64,000 nt of DNA from Flavobacterium saccharophilum (GCF_900142735.1 NZ_FRBY01000004.1:186001-250000), one strand, 5' to 3'; numbered from the stretch's first letter, positions 25,534-34,092 are shown. The notes: generated from the sequence alone by a model not told the origin. Numbers and translations are program-made.

Positions 25534-28500
25534 ATGAATTATAAGGTTTTCTTTGCATTCCAGATGGATGTAGAAGATAAATTCGGAAAAGGATTTATTC
25601 AATCTGCAATTGAGATTGCAATTGCCAAATTCAGGTCAGAAGGAACAAATGTATCATTAGATTTTGGTTTTAGAAAAACTCCTGGTACTCCATTGTTAAT
25701 TGATGAAATGTTAAGGAAAAGTAATGAATCAGATATGGTTATTGTCGATTTAACATATACATCTGCAAAAGAATTTTTAGCTGCTGAAATAATTGGTGAA
25801 GATGCAGATTCTACTTCTATCAGAATACCAAAAGGAGATCGTAAACTTTCTCCAAACCCAAATGTTCTTTTAGAAACCGGCTATGCTTGGGCCAAAAAGG
25901 GAACTTACAGAACTTTAGCTGTAATGAATGAGGCATATGGAAGCCCTAGTGATTTGCCTGTTGATTTAAAAGGGTTTCGTTGGGGAATTACATATAATTT
26001 AAATGAATCAAATAATGAAAACAGAAAAGCTGTTAGAGCTGAGTTAGCTAAAGATTTTTATGATGCAATAAAAGCAGCAATTCATTCAGAGAGTGACTAT
26101 CAAAGAGATAAATGGAAGCCACTAAGATTACACAAAGATTGGTCGCCGAAAGATTATCAGACAGTTTATTTACCAACTTCGAATATCAAAGAAAAAATTA
26201 AACAGCTTAGAATTGACTTAGAAAGAACAGATCGACCTCAAAGAATTGTCGGCCCTAAAAATTCTGGTAAAACAAGATTAGCTTATGAGCTATATAGAGA
26301 AATTGACAGCTCACTTCCTAAAGTTGATAATTTAGAGAAGATTTTATATTATGATATTGATGGAAGTGATTATAGATCGATTGAAAACAAATTATTGGAT
26401 CTTCAAACACTTAATCAGCGAAAAATTGTCATACTTGATAATTGTCCTTTAAAAATTCATAAAAAAGTTTTTAATGAATATTTCTATGATTCGCATATAA
26501 GCTTATTAACAATCAGTAATGATGAAGACGGTGAGGGAGCAAGCCATTTCGTTGATCAAGATTTTGCCAATGAAATAATTGAAAAAATATCAAATGAGAA
26601 TGGGAATCCTAGAAATACAAACTTCATTATTGAGAATGCTAAAGGGAATTTAAGGAATGCGCTTGCTATGATTGGAAAAATACCAGAAGGGTCCGAGGGG
26701 TTTTCAACTGATTATAACGAAAAATGGAATCAGCTTTTAGGTGCAGATTTAGGTGAACCCGAAGTATTAAATCTGTTAGAGGAGCTTTCTCTTTTTACGC
26801 ATGTGGGGTATTATGACAGCTTCCAGCCGCAGTCTGAATTTTTATTGTCTCAAACGGGGATTGCCACAAGGGAAGATCTCGAACTTATTATCAATAAGTT
26901 AGAAGAAATAGGTATTGTTAAAATTGCTGGAGACTTTATTGTTTTAGAGGTCTTTGTTGAAGAATTAGCTTTTAACAGACTTGAGAAATTGGCAAACGAA
27001 GATGTAGAACAGTTTTTTACAAAAATCACCGAAATTGGTTTGTCAAAACAATTCAGTAAAAGATTAATCGAGCTGAACAAATTAAAAGGAGCACATCATT
27101 TAATAGAAATTCTGTCAGTAGAAGGTGGCTTACTGACTAAATATGAATTTGTTAACTCCGAGCAAGGTGCAAGAATAATAATGGGGCTTGCTGAATTGGA
27201 ACCAGATAAAATTTTAAATGCTTTAGAATCATTTTTAAATACGAAATCAAACGAGGAACTTATAGAAATAAAAGAGGGCAGGCGTTATCTGGTTTGGGCA
27301 TTGGAAAGATTAGTATTCAGAAAGCAAACTTTTAATGGTGCTGCAAAACTACTTTATAGATTGGCAGTAGCTGAAAATGAGAACATAGGGAATAATGCTA
27401 AATCGCAATTTATTCAATTGTTTCAATGTGTTTTACCGGCTACAGAAGCAACTTTAGATGATAGAATTGAACTTTTAAACGAATTAATTCAGAGTGAAAA
27501 TGGCAGTTTTAATATAATTAATGCTGCATTAGATAGAGGTCTAATGGTGCATGGGTTTACCAGAATGGGAGGTGCTGACTTACAGGCTGGAGAAAAGCTG
27601 CAGGATTACAATCCTACTGGTGCGGAAATATTTAAGTATTGGGAAGATATAATTAATTATGTAATTCAGTTAGAAAGTTATGATGTATTAGTAAACAGAC
27701 TCAATTCGCAGATATTTAGTGGAAACCAGAAAGCTATGGTGGATGCTGTTGAAAAAATGTTAGAGAAAAAATCTGAAATTGATAAAAATCTTCGCCAGCA
27801 GTTTGATTATATTTTAAGTGAAAAGAGAGAATTGCCTAAAGATATTTTTGACAAAATTCAAGAATTACTAAATAAGTACACCAAAAATACCATTCGTGAG
27901 AAATTGGAATTTATGGTAGCACTCGCTCCTTATTCTACCTATAAAGGCAAGGATGGGAATATTATTAATCGATCGGAAGTAAAGGCTAATGAATTTGCTA
28001 ATGAATTTGCTGATTTAAAGGACAAAAGCTGGATGAATGACTTGGATGTCCTTCTTCAAGACGAACAGCGTTTAACTTTTGGTTTTGCAAAAAACATTGC
28101 AAATAATAATCCGGATTACAGTGAATTAATTGAAACTGCAATTCAGAAATTAGAGCAGATTCCTTTTGAAAAACAGAATATTAGTTTTATTGAGGGATAC
28201 TTGGCGGGGATTTTAAATCAAGATTTCATAAGAGATACAATTAGCAGGTTTTTAAAAAATGATAAAGTAAATTATCATAGCATTAAATTGACAAGATATT
28301 TACTATTGGAAATTAATGACCTGGAAATTCTATATCCATTAATCGAGAAAAATCCAAACTATGCAATATCACTACAATATTTAAGTATAAAAACTTTATC
28401 AGAAGATGAAATTATAAATTTCATTGAATGGTTAAAAAATATCGAACCGTATGGCTGGTGGGTAGCTATTGATTTATGTGAATTTAATTTTAAAAAAGAA

Positions 28501-29217
28501 TTGGATCTTACGGATAAAGTTTTAAACCTTTTTAAACAATTGCTTCAAAGGGAAGGTGTTTTAAAAGGAGAAGGAACATACAATGCATTCTCAATGCGTC
28601 AATATGTTGAGCTTTTAAGAAAACTAGAAGCAAAAGGTTTAGATGATTCGACAGTTCAATTTCTTGCTATTGAAGTTATAAGTGCAACAAAAGAATTATC
28701 CTTAAAACATGAAAATAGCATAGAAGATATTTTAGAAATTATTCTCAAGGATTATTGGAATATTTCATGGCCTATTATTGCGCTTGAAATGCAGCGAAAT
28801 GACTTTTATGGTTGGTACAATCTTAAAAAGTTATTAAAGGCATATCATAATTTTGAGGAAAGCAAATTACTTGATTGGATGGATCAATATCCATTTGAAT
28901 CACCGCAAAAAATTATCCAATTCATACAATTTTCCGTCAAAAATCAAGACGAAGAAGTTTGGTCAGCACTTGCAATGGAAATGTTCAAGAGATTTGCCGA
29001 AAATGACGTTTTTTTACAGAACCTAAGTAGTGTGCTTCACAGCTATTTTTGGTCAGGATCACTAGTACCTTTATTCGAATCTAGAATAAATTTATTGCAG
29101 CAGCTTTTAAATCATCCACAAGTTAAAATTCAAGAATTCGCTAAAGAAAATATAATTGATTTTGAAGAAAAGATCGAAAGAGAAAAACGTAAGGATGAAA
29201 ATTACGGATTAGAATAA
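25534..29217 (+). CDS. TIR-like/STAND NTPase with helical repeat C-terminus, putative defence sensor
   Basis: A 1227-aa protein without signal peptide. Residues 1-160 form a Rossmann/TIR-like domain: VFFAFQMDVE, KTPGTPLLIDEML, DMVIVDLTY and SPNPNVLLETGYAWA, the pattern of TIR-like nucleotide-binding proteins in which the Asn-Pro-Asn-Val plus Glu element lies near the active site. Residues 235-330 hold a P-loop NTPase: Walker A GPKNSGKT (240-247), Walker B KIVILDNC (297-304) and sensor-like LLTISND. The remaining 800 residues are all-alpha and repetitive. Effector, NTPase and long helical sensor in one chain is the architecture of STAND defence proteins such as Avs. It stands alone between the arsenic operon and the integrase of an island. 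The function is inferred from architecture and place. Confidence 0.75.
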   Translation: MNYKVFFAFQMDVEDKFGKGFIQSAIEIAIAKFRSEGTNVSLDFGFRKTPGTPLLIDEMLRKSNESDMVIVDLTYTSAKEFLAAEIIGEDADSTSIRIPKGDRKLSPNPNVLLETGYAWAKKGTYRTLAVMNEAYGSPSDLPVDLKGFRWGITYNLNESNNENRKAVRAELAKDFYDAIKAAIHSESDYQRDKWKPLRLHKDWSPKDYQTVYLPTSNIKEKIKQLRIDLERTDRPQRIVGPKNSGKTRLAYELYREIDSSLPKVDNLEKILYYDIDGSDYRSIENKLLDLQTLNQRKIVILDNCPLKIHKKVFNEYFYDSHISLLTISNDEDGEGASHFVDQDFANEIIEKISNENGNPRNTNFIIENAKGNLRNALAMIGKIPEGSEGFSTDYNEKWNQLLGADLGEPEVLNLLEELSLFTHVGYYDSFQPQSEFLLSQTGIATREDLELIINKLEEIGIVKIAGDFIVLEVFVEELAFNRLEKLANEDVEQFFTKITEIGLSKQFSKRLIELNKLKGAHHLIEILSVEGGLLTKYEFVNSEQGARIIMGLAELEPDKILNALESFLNTKSNEELIEIKEGRRYLVWALERLVFRKQTFNGAAKLLYRLAVAENENIGNNAKSQFIQLFQCVLPATEATLDDRIELLNELIQSENGSFNIINAALDRGLMVHGFTRMGGADLQAGEKLQDYNPTGAEIFKYWEDIINYVIQLESYDVLVNRLNSQIFSGNQKAMVDAVEKMLEKKSEIDKNLRQQFDYILSEKRELPKDIFDKIQELLNKYTKNTIREKLEFMVALAPYSTYKGKDGNIINRSEVKANEFANEFADLKDKSWMNDLDVLLQDEQRLTFGFAKNIANNNPDYSELIETAIQKLEQIPFEKQNISFIEGYLAGILNQDFIRDTISRFLKNDKVNYHSIKLTRYLLLEINDLEILYPLIEKNPNYAISLQYLSIKTLSEDEIINFIEWLKNIEPYGWWVAIDLCEFNFKKELDLTDKVLNLFKQLLQREGVLKGEGTYNAFSMRQYVELLRKLEAKGLDDSTVQFLAIEVISATKELSLKHENSIEDILEIILKDYWNISWPIIALEMQRNDFYGWYNLKKLLKAYHNFEESKLLDWMDQYPFESPQKIIQFIQFSVKNQDEEVWSALAMEMFKRFAENDVFLQNLSSVLHSYFWSGSLVPLFESRINLLQQLLNHPQVKIQEFAKENIIDFEEKIEREKRKDENYGLE

Positions 29218-29257
29218 AAAATAATATTCGTTCCGTTTTATATGGAATCCGGCTCTT

Positions 29258-29528
29258 TTAGTCTGTACCGGGATAAAATTCCAAAGTAAATGTTGGATTC
29301 CAACCTTTGAATTGAAATAGGCTAGGGAGTGACCATGCAAAACCTTCGGATCTTTTATTAACACTAGATATTTCAATTGTATGCATTGCAGCTCTTGCGT
29401 TATCTAGTTGAAGAATTTCTTCAATCATTTAATTGCGGTTTTGATTCTAAAGCTTTTGCGGTTGAGTGATGTAGATAATACATTGGGTAAATTGTTTTTT
29501 CAGGGAAATCAGATAAATTTATTGGCAT
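29258..29528 (-). pseudogene. Small gene broken by a frameshift (unknown)
   Basis: On the minus strand an ATG at 29528 gives a 35-aa start (MPINLSDFPEKTIYPMYYLH) ending at 29421. An ATG at 29428, eight bases earlier than that stop and in another frame, continues for 56 aa (MIEEILQLDNARAAMHTIEI) to a stop at 29258. The two together read like one protein of about 90 aa with a frameshift, or two coupled tiny genes. The family is not recognised. Confidence 0.35.
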
Positions 29529-29715
29529 ATTTTATATTTTTGGTTTTATTAAATATATGAAAATTCTTAAATTATCATTTGAATCTCTATTATTACTTCT
29601 CATTTTAAATATTATTTTGCTGAGAAAAAGATGTTTTTAAATTTCTGTTTTCACTATGTGCAAAGTAGATTGTATTTTTTCAGGCTTTCCATCTTTTATG
29701 GTTTTAACTTAGAAT
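29529..29715. other. Short gap between gene remnants
   Basis: No gene seen. Confidence 0.3.
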
Positions 29716-30015
29716 TCAATATAGCTTTACATCAAAAAAAATCTTTGACAATGCAGCTTTAAAATCGGTAACATCATCAAGATATAATATTCTCAGATCT
29801 TTAATAGCTCTGGAACATGCTACATATAAAAGGTTTTTTGTCTGCTCAAATTCTTCATTATCTTCCTCTGTGCCATTTTGTACTGCCATGAAAAAATTTT
29901 TGAAATACATTTTATTTTTTCCAAAAGCATTACCCATTAGTATTAAAACATTATCGAATTCAAGTCCTTTTGTCCCATGATAAGTGTGATAGACTATTTC
30001 AGTAAGGTTCTGCAA
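29716..30015 (-). pseudogene. C-terminal remnant of a UvrD/Rep-like helicase
   Basis: About 99 codons with superfamily 1 helicase motif V region (YHGTKGLEFDNVLIL) and motif VI (NLLYVACSRAIKDLRILY), ending naturally. There is an in-frame stop just upstream (30016-30018) and only a TTG as start, so motifs I-IV are gone. The remnant resembles the end of UvrD-like helicases, including those paired with nucleases in Gabija-type defence systems; that link is a suggestion only. It points to deletion of a former defence or repair gene when the neighbouring mobile genes arrived. Confidence 0.7.
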
Positions 30016-30039
30016 TTAATAATTTTATGAAATTGTACT

Positions 30040-30315
30040 ATGAATGAAATTGTAACCAAGGAAGATCTGAGACAGTTTGGTCTTCTTCTAGTAGATAAAA
30101 TACAGGCTTTATTTAAAGATAAGGATTCTGGACGGAAAGAAACTTTGGAACCAGAGTGGATTAAAAGCAAGTCTGTGAGAAAACTGCTTGATATTTCAGC
30201 AGGTTCAGTACAGAATCTTAGAACAAGCCAAAAAGTCCGTTTCAAAAAAGTGCTTGGGTCGTACTACTATAATAAAGAAGATCTTCAAAAATTATTTGAT
30301 GATGATAAACACTAG
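30040..30315 (+). CDS. Helix-turn-helix, excisionase-like mobile-element protein
   Basis: A 91-aa protein of the kind common in Bacteroidetes integrative elements: EWIKSKSVRKLLDISAGSVQ, NLRTSQKVRFKKVLGSYYYN and KEDLQKLF, matching a MerR/excisionase-like winged helix (HTH_17). It probably binds DNA and steers excision or transcription with the nearby integrase. It overlaps the next gene by 14 bp. Confidence 0.8.
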   Translation: MNEIVTKEDLRQFGLLLVDKIQALFKDKDSGRKETLEPEWIKSKSVRKLLDISAGSVQNLRTSQKVRFKKVLGSYYYNKEDLQKLFDDDKH

Positions 30316-30622
30316 GAGATTAAAAGAAAGCTATATAATGAGTTATCTGTCAATGTATAGTAATGATCCTAAATTAAATGTCTGGCATCTATCAATTTTG
30401 ACAGCAATACTAGGATTAGGCTATAGGCAAGGCCAAAGAAGAAGGATTAAAGTCAGCCGCAGTAAAATTATGGAGCTGTCACATGTGAATACGCTGCCGA
30501 CTTATCATAAGTATTTTAAACAGCTTCAGGATTTAGGATACATTAAGTACACCCCATCTTATCATCCGGGATATAAAAGCGAAGTTAAGTTGTGTAAAAA
30601 GAGGCTATCTCAAAATATTTGA
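30302..30622 (+). CDS. Mobile-element winged-helix-like protein
   Basis: A 106-aa protein when started at the ATG 30302, which overlaps the previous stop; an inner ATG at 30338 is an alternative start with MSYLSMYSNDPKLNVWHLSI. It contains VSRSKIMELSHVNTLPTYHK followed by YFKQLQDLGYIKYTPSYHPG, which looks like a DNA-binding helix-turn-helix plus wing. Proteins like it accompany the preceding HTH gene in Bacteroidetes elements; precise role unknown. The stop lies inside the terminator hairpin. Confidence 0.65.
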   Translation: MINTRRLKESYIMSYLSMYSNDPKLNVWHLSILTAILGLGYRQGQRRRIKVSRSKIMELSHVNTLPTYHKYFKQLQDLGYIKYTPSYHPGYKSEVKLCKKRLSQNI

Positions 30623-30637
30623 GATAGCCTCTTTTAA
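30596..30637. terminator. Strong terminator between mobile genes and integrase
   Basis: An 18-bp perfect stem (30597-30614 with 30618-30635), 3-base loop, A run left and T run right, so it works both ways between the two convergent genes. Confidence 0.9.
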
Positions 30638-30664
30638 TTTTAAATATATTTTGAAATTTATTGA

Positions 30665-31972
30665 TCACGACGAAATGTTGTATTTCTTTTTGATTGCCTG
30701 AATTTCCTTTTCGAGCCTGCTGAGAACCGCCAAATCAGGTTTAGATATTTTGGATCCAGTTTTATTGAGTTTTTTATTGAGAATAGACATTTCACGACCG
30801 ATTGTGGCCTGCTCAGTTATAGCATATGCCTCAGTCTGTTTTACCGATGCATGACCCAGCAGTTCTTTAACTACATTAATAGGGACGTTGTTATTTAATG
30901 TCACAGTGCTTCCAAAAGTACGGCGGGCCATATGCGTGTTTAATGTAAAAGGAAAGCCACACAAGACTGCCACCTCTTTTAGATACTCATTCATTTTCTG
31001 GTTGGATGAAACAGGAAGCACGGTTCCACGCTGGATACACAGCGGGTGCTCTTTATATTTTTCAACTATTTTCAGTGCTTGGGGAAGAAGAGGGACATTA
31101 AATGATGAGTTTGTTTTCTGCCTTTCGGACATAATCCATAGATTTCCATCAATGCCTTCTTTGATATCAGTTTTCTTTAATTGATAAGCGTCTATGTAAG
31201 CCAGACCAGTGTAGCATTGGAAGACAAATACATCCCTTACGACATTGAGCCTGTCAGTTGTGAAATAATGACTTTCAAGTTCGTACAATTCCTGTGCGGT
31301 GAGTGGTTTTTTCACCAGTTTTGTTTTTCGTCCCTTAAAGTTCTTAAATGGGTCCTTGGTGATTAACTCCTTATCAATGGCGCGGATTACAATCTTTTTG
31401 AAATTTGCAATATACTTTAGGGTGGTGTTGTTGCTGCAGTCGCGTACAGTTCTAAGGTAAAACTCGAAATCCTTTACAAACTCGAGATTCAAATCCGCAA
31501 ATTCAAGATCGTGCTTTTTAAGCTTGAATTTTATAAACGCAGTCAAATGGTTTTTAGTAATGGTAAACCGGTCAAGAGTGCCTTTTGCATAGCCTTTTCC
31601 AAGAAGCGCCTCCATTTCATCATTATGCTTTTGAAATTCTTCCAGCACCTTAATCTTTGGCGCTGTCCTTCCCAGGACCTCGTCCATAATTTTCTCAGCG
31701 GTTATGGTTTTGCCGCTGTACATCATTTCGGTTTTGATTTCATTGATTTTTAAAGTCAGCGAATCCAAAAAGAAGTTTAGTGACTTTGCATCTTCCTTTG
31801 AGCCGACTGCTCTTTCGAACCTTTGATCCCATCGTGTATTATCCCATTTTCTTTTAGTTGAGCTTTCCTTACGGATACCGTCAACAGTTATTCTGAAATA
31901 TACGATCCATTCTTTACTTTCTATTTTGGGTCTTTTTAAAAAGAATCCCAAACCAAAACTGCTTTCCAACAT
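30665..31972 (-). CDS. int: Tyrosine-type site-specific integrase of the island
   Basis: A 435-aa recombinase: N-terminal arm-binding-like domain (about 1-105), SAM-like core-binding domain (about 108-210), catalytic domain (about 220-400). The box with HxxR reads THMARRTFGSTV, and LGHASVKQTEAYA gives the second His and the nucleophile Tyr. Where most tyrosine recombinases have the first catalytic Arg, this one has TGLAYIDAYQL, as in Bacteroides elements such as IntDOT-like integrases that lack the canonical Arg. It lies 291 bp from the tRNA-Tyr gene and presumably catalysed insertion there. Confidence 0.93.
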   Translation of the reverse strand: MLESSFGLGFFLKRPKIESKEWIVYFRITVDGIRKESSTKRKWDNTRWDQRFERAVGSKEDAKSLNFFLDSLTLKINEIKTEMMYSGKTITAEKIMDEVLGRTAPKIKVLEEFQKHNDEMEALLGKGYAKGTLDRFTITKNHLTAFIKFKLKKHDLEFADLNLEFVKDFEFYLRTVRDCSNNTTLKYIANFKKIVIRAIDKELITKDPFKNFKGRKTKLVKKPLTAQELYELESHYFTTDRLNVVRDVFVFQCYTGLAYIDAYQLKKTDIKEGIDGNLWIMSERQKTNSSFNVPLLPQALKIVEKYKEHPLCIQRGTVLPVSSNQKMNEYLKEVAVLCGFPFTLNTHMARRTFGSTVTLNNNVPINVVKELLGHASVKQTEAYAITEQATIGREMSILNKKLNKTGSKISKPDLAVLSRLEKEIQAIKKKYNISS

Positions 31973-32159
31973 AATCCTACTTTTTAAGTTAATAAATGTA
32001 GAATAATATTACTGCCAAATCAAGTCGTTAATCTCGTTAACCCCTATGGTATAAGGGATTTTCACTGTTTCTGGTGCACTTTTCAGCGCGCCCGAAAGTG
32101 CACCGATTCTGCACCTTTAATTTTGTGAGGATTTATAAATATTGAAAATAGGCCTAAAA
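31973..32159. other. Integrase upstream region with palindromic arm-type sites
   Basis: Gene-free. It holds an inverted repeat GGTGCACTTT (32073-32082) / AAAGTGCACC (32095-32104), and the second arm continues into GATTCTGCACC (to 32115), giving three TGCACC-type words in 43 bp. A TACATTTA near 31993-32000 could be the -7 box of int. Confidence 0.5.
32073..32115. repeat. Inverted repeat cluster at the right island end
   Basis: Ten-base perfect arms separated by 12 bases, overlapping GTGCACCGATTCTGCAC (32098-32114), which also occurs at 2536 (left end) and 24980 (interior). Placement about 150 bp from attR fits integrase or excisionase arm sites. Confidence 0.6.
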
Positions 32160-32195
32160 TAAAAAAAACCTGCAAATCCTTGAATTTGCAGGTCT
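32160..32195 (-). terminator. Terminator of tRNA-Tyr
   Basis: Stem ACCTGCAAAT (32168-32177) / ATTTGCAGGT (32184-32193) followed on the minus strand by eight or more T. It lies 68 bp past the tRNA 3' end, on island DNA. It resembles the hairpin at 2362-2395, the pre-integration terminator. Confidence 0.8.
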
Positions 32196-32262
32196 TCAGA
32201 CATTTTTTGTGGCTTTTTAAAAAGAATGAAAACTTTAAGTTTTCCGCCTTTTAGGCCTTTCC

Positions 32263-32284
32263 GTGGGGAGAGCAGGATTCGAAC
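32263..32284. repeat. attR: tRNA-Tyr 3' end
   Basis: Identical to 2461-2482 over 22 bases. It covers the T-arm 3' part and acceptor strand of the intact tRNA. Confidence 0.85.
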
Positions 32285-32344
32285 CTGCGAAGTTCACACA
32301 GCAGATTTACAGTCTGCCCTCGTTGGCCGCTTGAGTATCTCCCC
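32264..32344 (-). tRNA. tRNA-Tyr (GUA)
   Basis: An 81-nt class II tRNA on the minus strand: acceptor GGGGAGA/TCTCCCC plus discriminator A, anticodon stem GCAGA/TCTGC around loop CTGTAAA (anticodon GUA), extended variable arm and T-arm GCAGG TTCGAAT CCTGC. CCA is not encoded. It is the integration target of the island. Confidence 0.97.
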
Positions 32345-32383
32345 GATCTCAGCATTGATGCGCTTTGTTGTTCTAAGCGGTTG

Positions 32384-32414
32384 CAAATATATAAACGTTT
32401 TTGATGTTTACAAA
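32384..32414 (-). promoter_or_regulatory. Promoter of tRNA-Tyr
   Basis: On the minus strand TTTG (32414-32411), exactly 19 bases, then TATATTTG (32391-32384): a perfect fit to the Flavobacterium/Bacteroidetes consensus. It ends 39 bp before the tRNA 5' end. Confidence 0.85.
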
Positions 32415-32836
32415 CTAAAATCGCACTTAATTTTAAGTTATTTTTCAATTAATTTTTAAGTTGTTGGTATTGAATAAAATAAAAAAGCCGCAATTCGAGT
32501 TTTTTTTTCGATTCACACGGAATGTTCTTTCTTTTTCGTGAAAAGCGGTCTCATTTGTCCCCTTAATTTGGGATTTCTTAAGTTTCATGTAATTGTTTTT
32601 TCCTGATTTATCAAGTAAAAAGATTGGCCGAATTAATTCAATCTGAAATTAAATAGGAATTTATTCTGCTCAAAATTGCGAAAAAACGCGTCCAGATTGA
32701 ACAATCTTATGTAAAAGCTATTTGATGTGCTAGTTTGCTTATTTGGTCGTAGACGAACGTTATTTTATTCTTTAGGGTAGATTTATTCTAAAAGAAACAA
32801 CATTCTTTTAGATGTTTTTAAATTCATTAATTTTTG

Positions 32837-32873
32837 CAAAAAAAAAAATCTCCACTAGGGAGATTTTTTTTTG
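32837..32873. terminator. Terminator of the tlpA-like gene
   Basis: Stem AAAATCTCC / GGAGATTTT with loop ACTAG, flanked by long A and T runs, 20 bp past the stop of the thioredoxin-like gene. Confidence 0.85.
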
Positions 32874-32893
32874 TTTTATGTAGAGTATCGTTT

Positions 32894-34060
32894 TTATTTC
32901 GCTAGGAGCTCTAAAATTTTTGCTCTTAATTCAGGACCTCTCAAATCTTGGGCTACTACTTTTCCTGATGCATCAAGAATAAAAGTTGCCGGAATTGATT
33001 GAACTCCATATTGTGCAGCAATTGGTTCTTCCCAAAACTTTAGGTTCGAAACATGTGTCCAGGTTAAACCATCTTTTGCGATAGCTTCTTTCCACTTACC
33101 AGCTTCTTTATCCAAAGAAACTCCAACAATATTTAATCCTTTAGAATGTAGTTCTTTGTAAATAGCTACAACGTTCGGATTTTCTTTTCTGCATGGTCCA
33201 CACCATGAAGCCCAGAAATCAACAATAGTTACTTTTCCTAAGCTTTCCTTAAGCGAAACTACTTTGCCTTCAGGATTTGGAGCAGAAAAGTCTGATCTTC
33301 ATTTAGCGCTGCCAACCGGAGGAGCTGTTGCACCAACTGCAGGCATTTTTGCTTGACCTATTTTAGATTTTGCTTCTTTTCCAGGAGTAGTATTTTTTAA
33401 CGACTCATCTAATGAGTTGTATAAACTTTCAATTTTTTTAGCATCCGCTGTTGGATCTTCAGACATTCCTTTAACGATCAATACAGAGATAAATGATTTT
33501 GGGTGACTTTCAGCGTAAGCAACATATTTCTTTTTAGAATCTGCCTGAACTTCAGTTTGAATAGTCATGTATTGTTTCATCAAACCGTTGATAGTTGCTG
33601 TATCTTGAGCTTGTTGAGCTTGTTGCATTTTCTGAGTGTTATTTTTTTGAAAATCAATTAATCTTTTTTGAGATTTTTTAAGATCCTCGTCAAATTTTAC
33701 GTACTCATCATTGCTATAAGTACCACCAACTTTAGTTTTGTGAATACTGTCTTTATCAATTGCAACTGTAATTTCACCAGTTTCTAAGATAAAAGGGATT
33801 GGTCCGTTTGCATCCTGAAGAATTAAAGTATGAAAAGCTGGTTCAGTTACTTTTCCTTTTATTTCAAATTTTTCGTTTTCAACTTTTACTGTATCAAGAG
33901 CAACTGTCATTTTTGTTGTTGGATCCTGACCTTGAAGAATGATTGTTTTTCCGTTTGCAATTCCTTTTGCAGTTCCTGTAATAAGGTATTCTCCGTCTTT
34001 AACTTTGCTGCATGACATTATCGCAACTGAAGCGGTAAGTAAAAAAAATATTTTTTTCAT
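32894..34060 (-). pseudogene. TlpA-like thioredoxin lipoprotein with DUF4369, in-frame TGA
   Basis: One reading frame from ATG 34060 to the stop at 32894 (388 codons) is interrupted by a TGA at 33299-33301. The first 253 codons give a lipoprotein signal (LTASVAIMSC), a DUF4369-type beta domain (about 20-120) and a helical linker. After the TGA the same frame continues without pause as DFSAPNPEGKVVSLKESLGK, the thioredoxin fold with active site WASWCGPCRKE, and IPATFILDASGKVV. The residues around the stop (ATAPPVGSAK-stop-RSDFSAPNP) look like a disturbed linker. No good restart exists before the CGPC motif. So this is a nonsense mutation, or sequencing error; the gene family makes envelope disulfide reductases. 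Confidence 0.8.
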
Positions 34061-34092
34061 TATAAAATTAATTAGTTAATTGATTTGTGCAA

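Larger units (their letters stand above)
2461..32284. mobile_element. Genomic island in tRNA-Tyr (metal resistance and defence)
   Basis: Bounded by a 22-bp direct repeat of the tRNA-Tyr 3' end (2461-2482 and 32263-32284), with a tyrosine recombinase gene 291 bp from the intact tRNA. The cargo is copper/cation efflux, arsenic resistance, a putative STAND defence gene and two small mobile-element-type genes with a helix-turn-helix or similar look. The length is about 29.8 kb. No relaxase, coupling protein or Tra gene is visible, so self-transfer is unlikely. Internal repeats near 24789-25142 resemble the island ends and suggest a composite origin. Confidence 0.85.
32345..32893. other. Gene-free region right of tRNA-Tyr
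   Basis: Contains the tRNA promoter (32384-32414) and a terminator (32837-32873). No coding frame with support. Otherwise nothing seen. Confidence 0.5.

Noticed and set aside
29716..30015. A functional helicase
   Set aside because: Only motifs V and VI remain and there is a stop directly upstream.
33299..33301. TGA read as selenocysteine
   Set aside because: It lies in a flexible linker, not at a redox Cys position, and the true CGPC motif is intact downstream; no SECIS-like hairpin seen.
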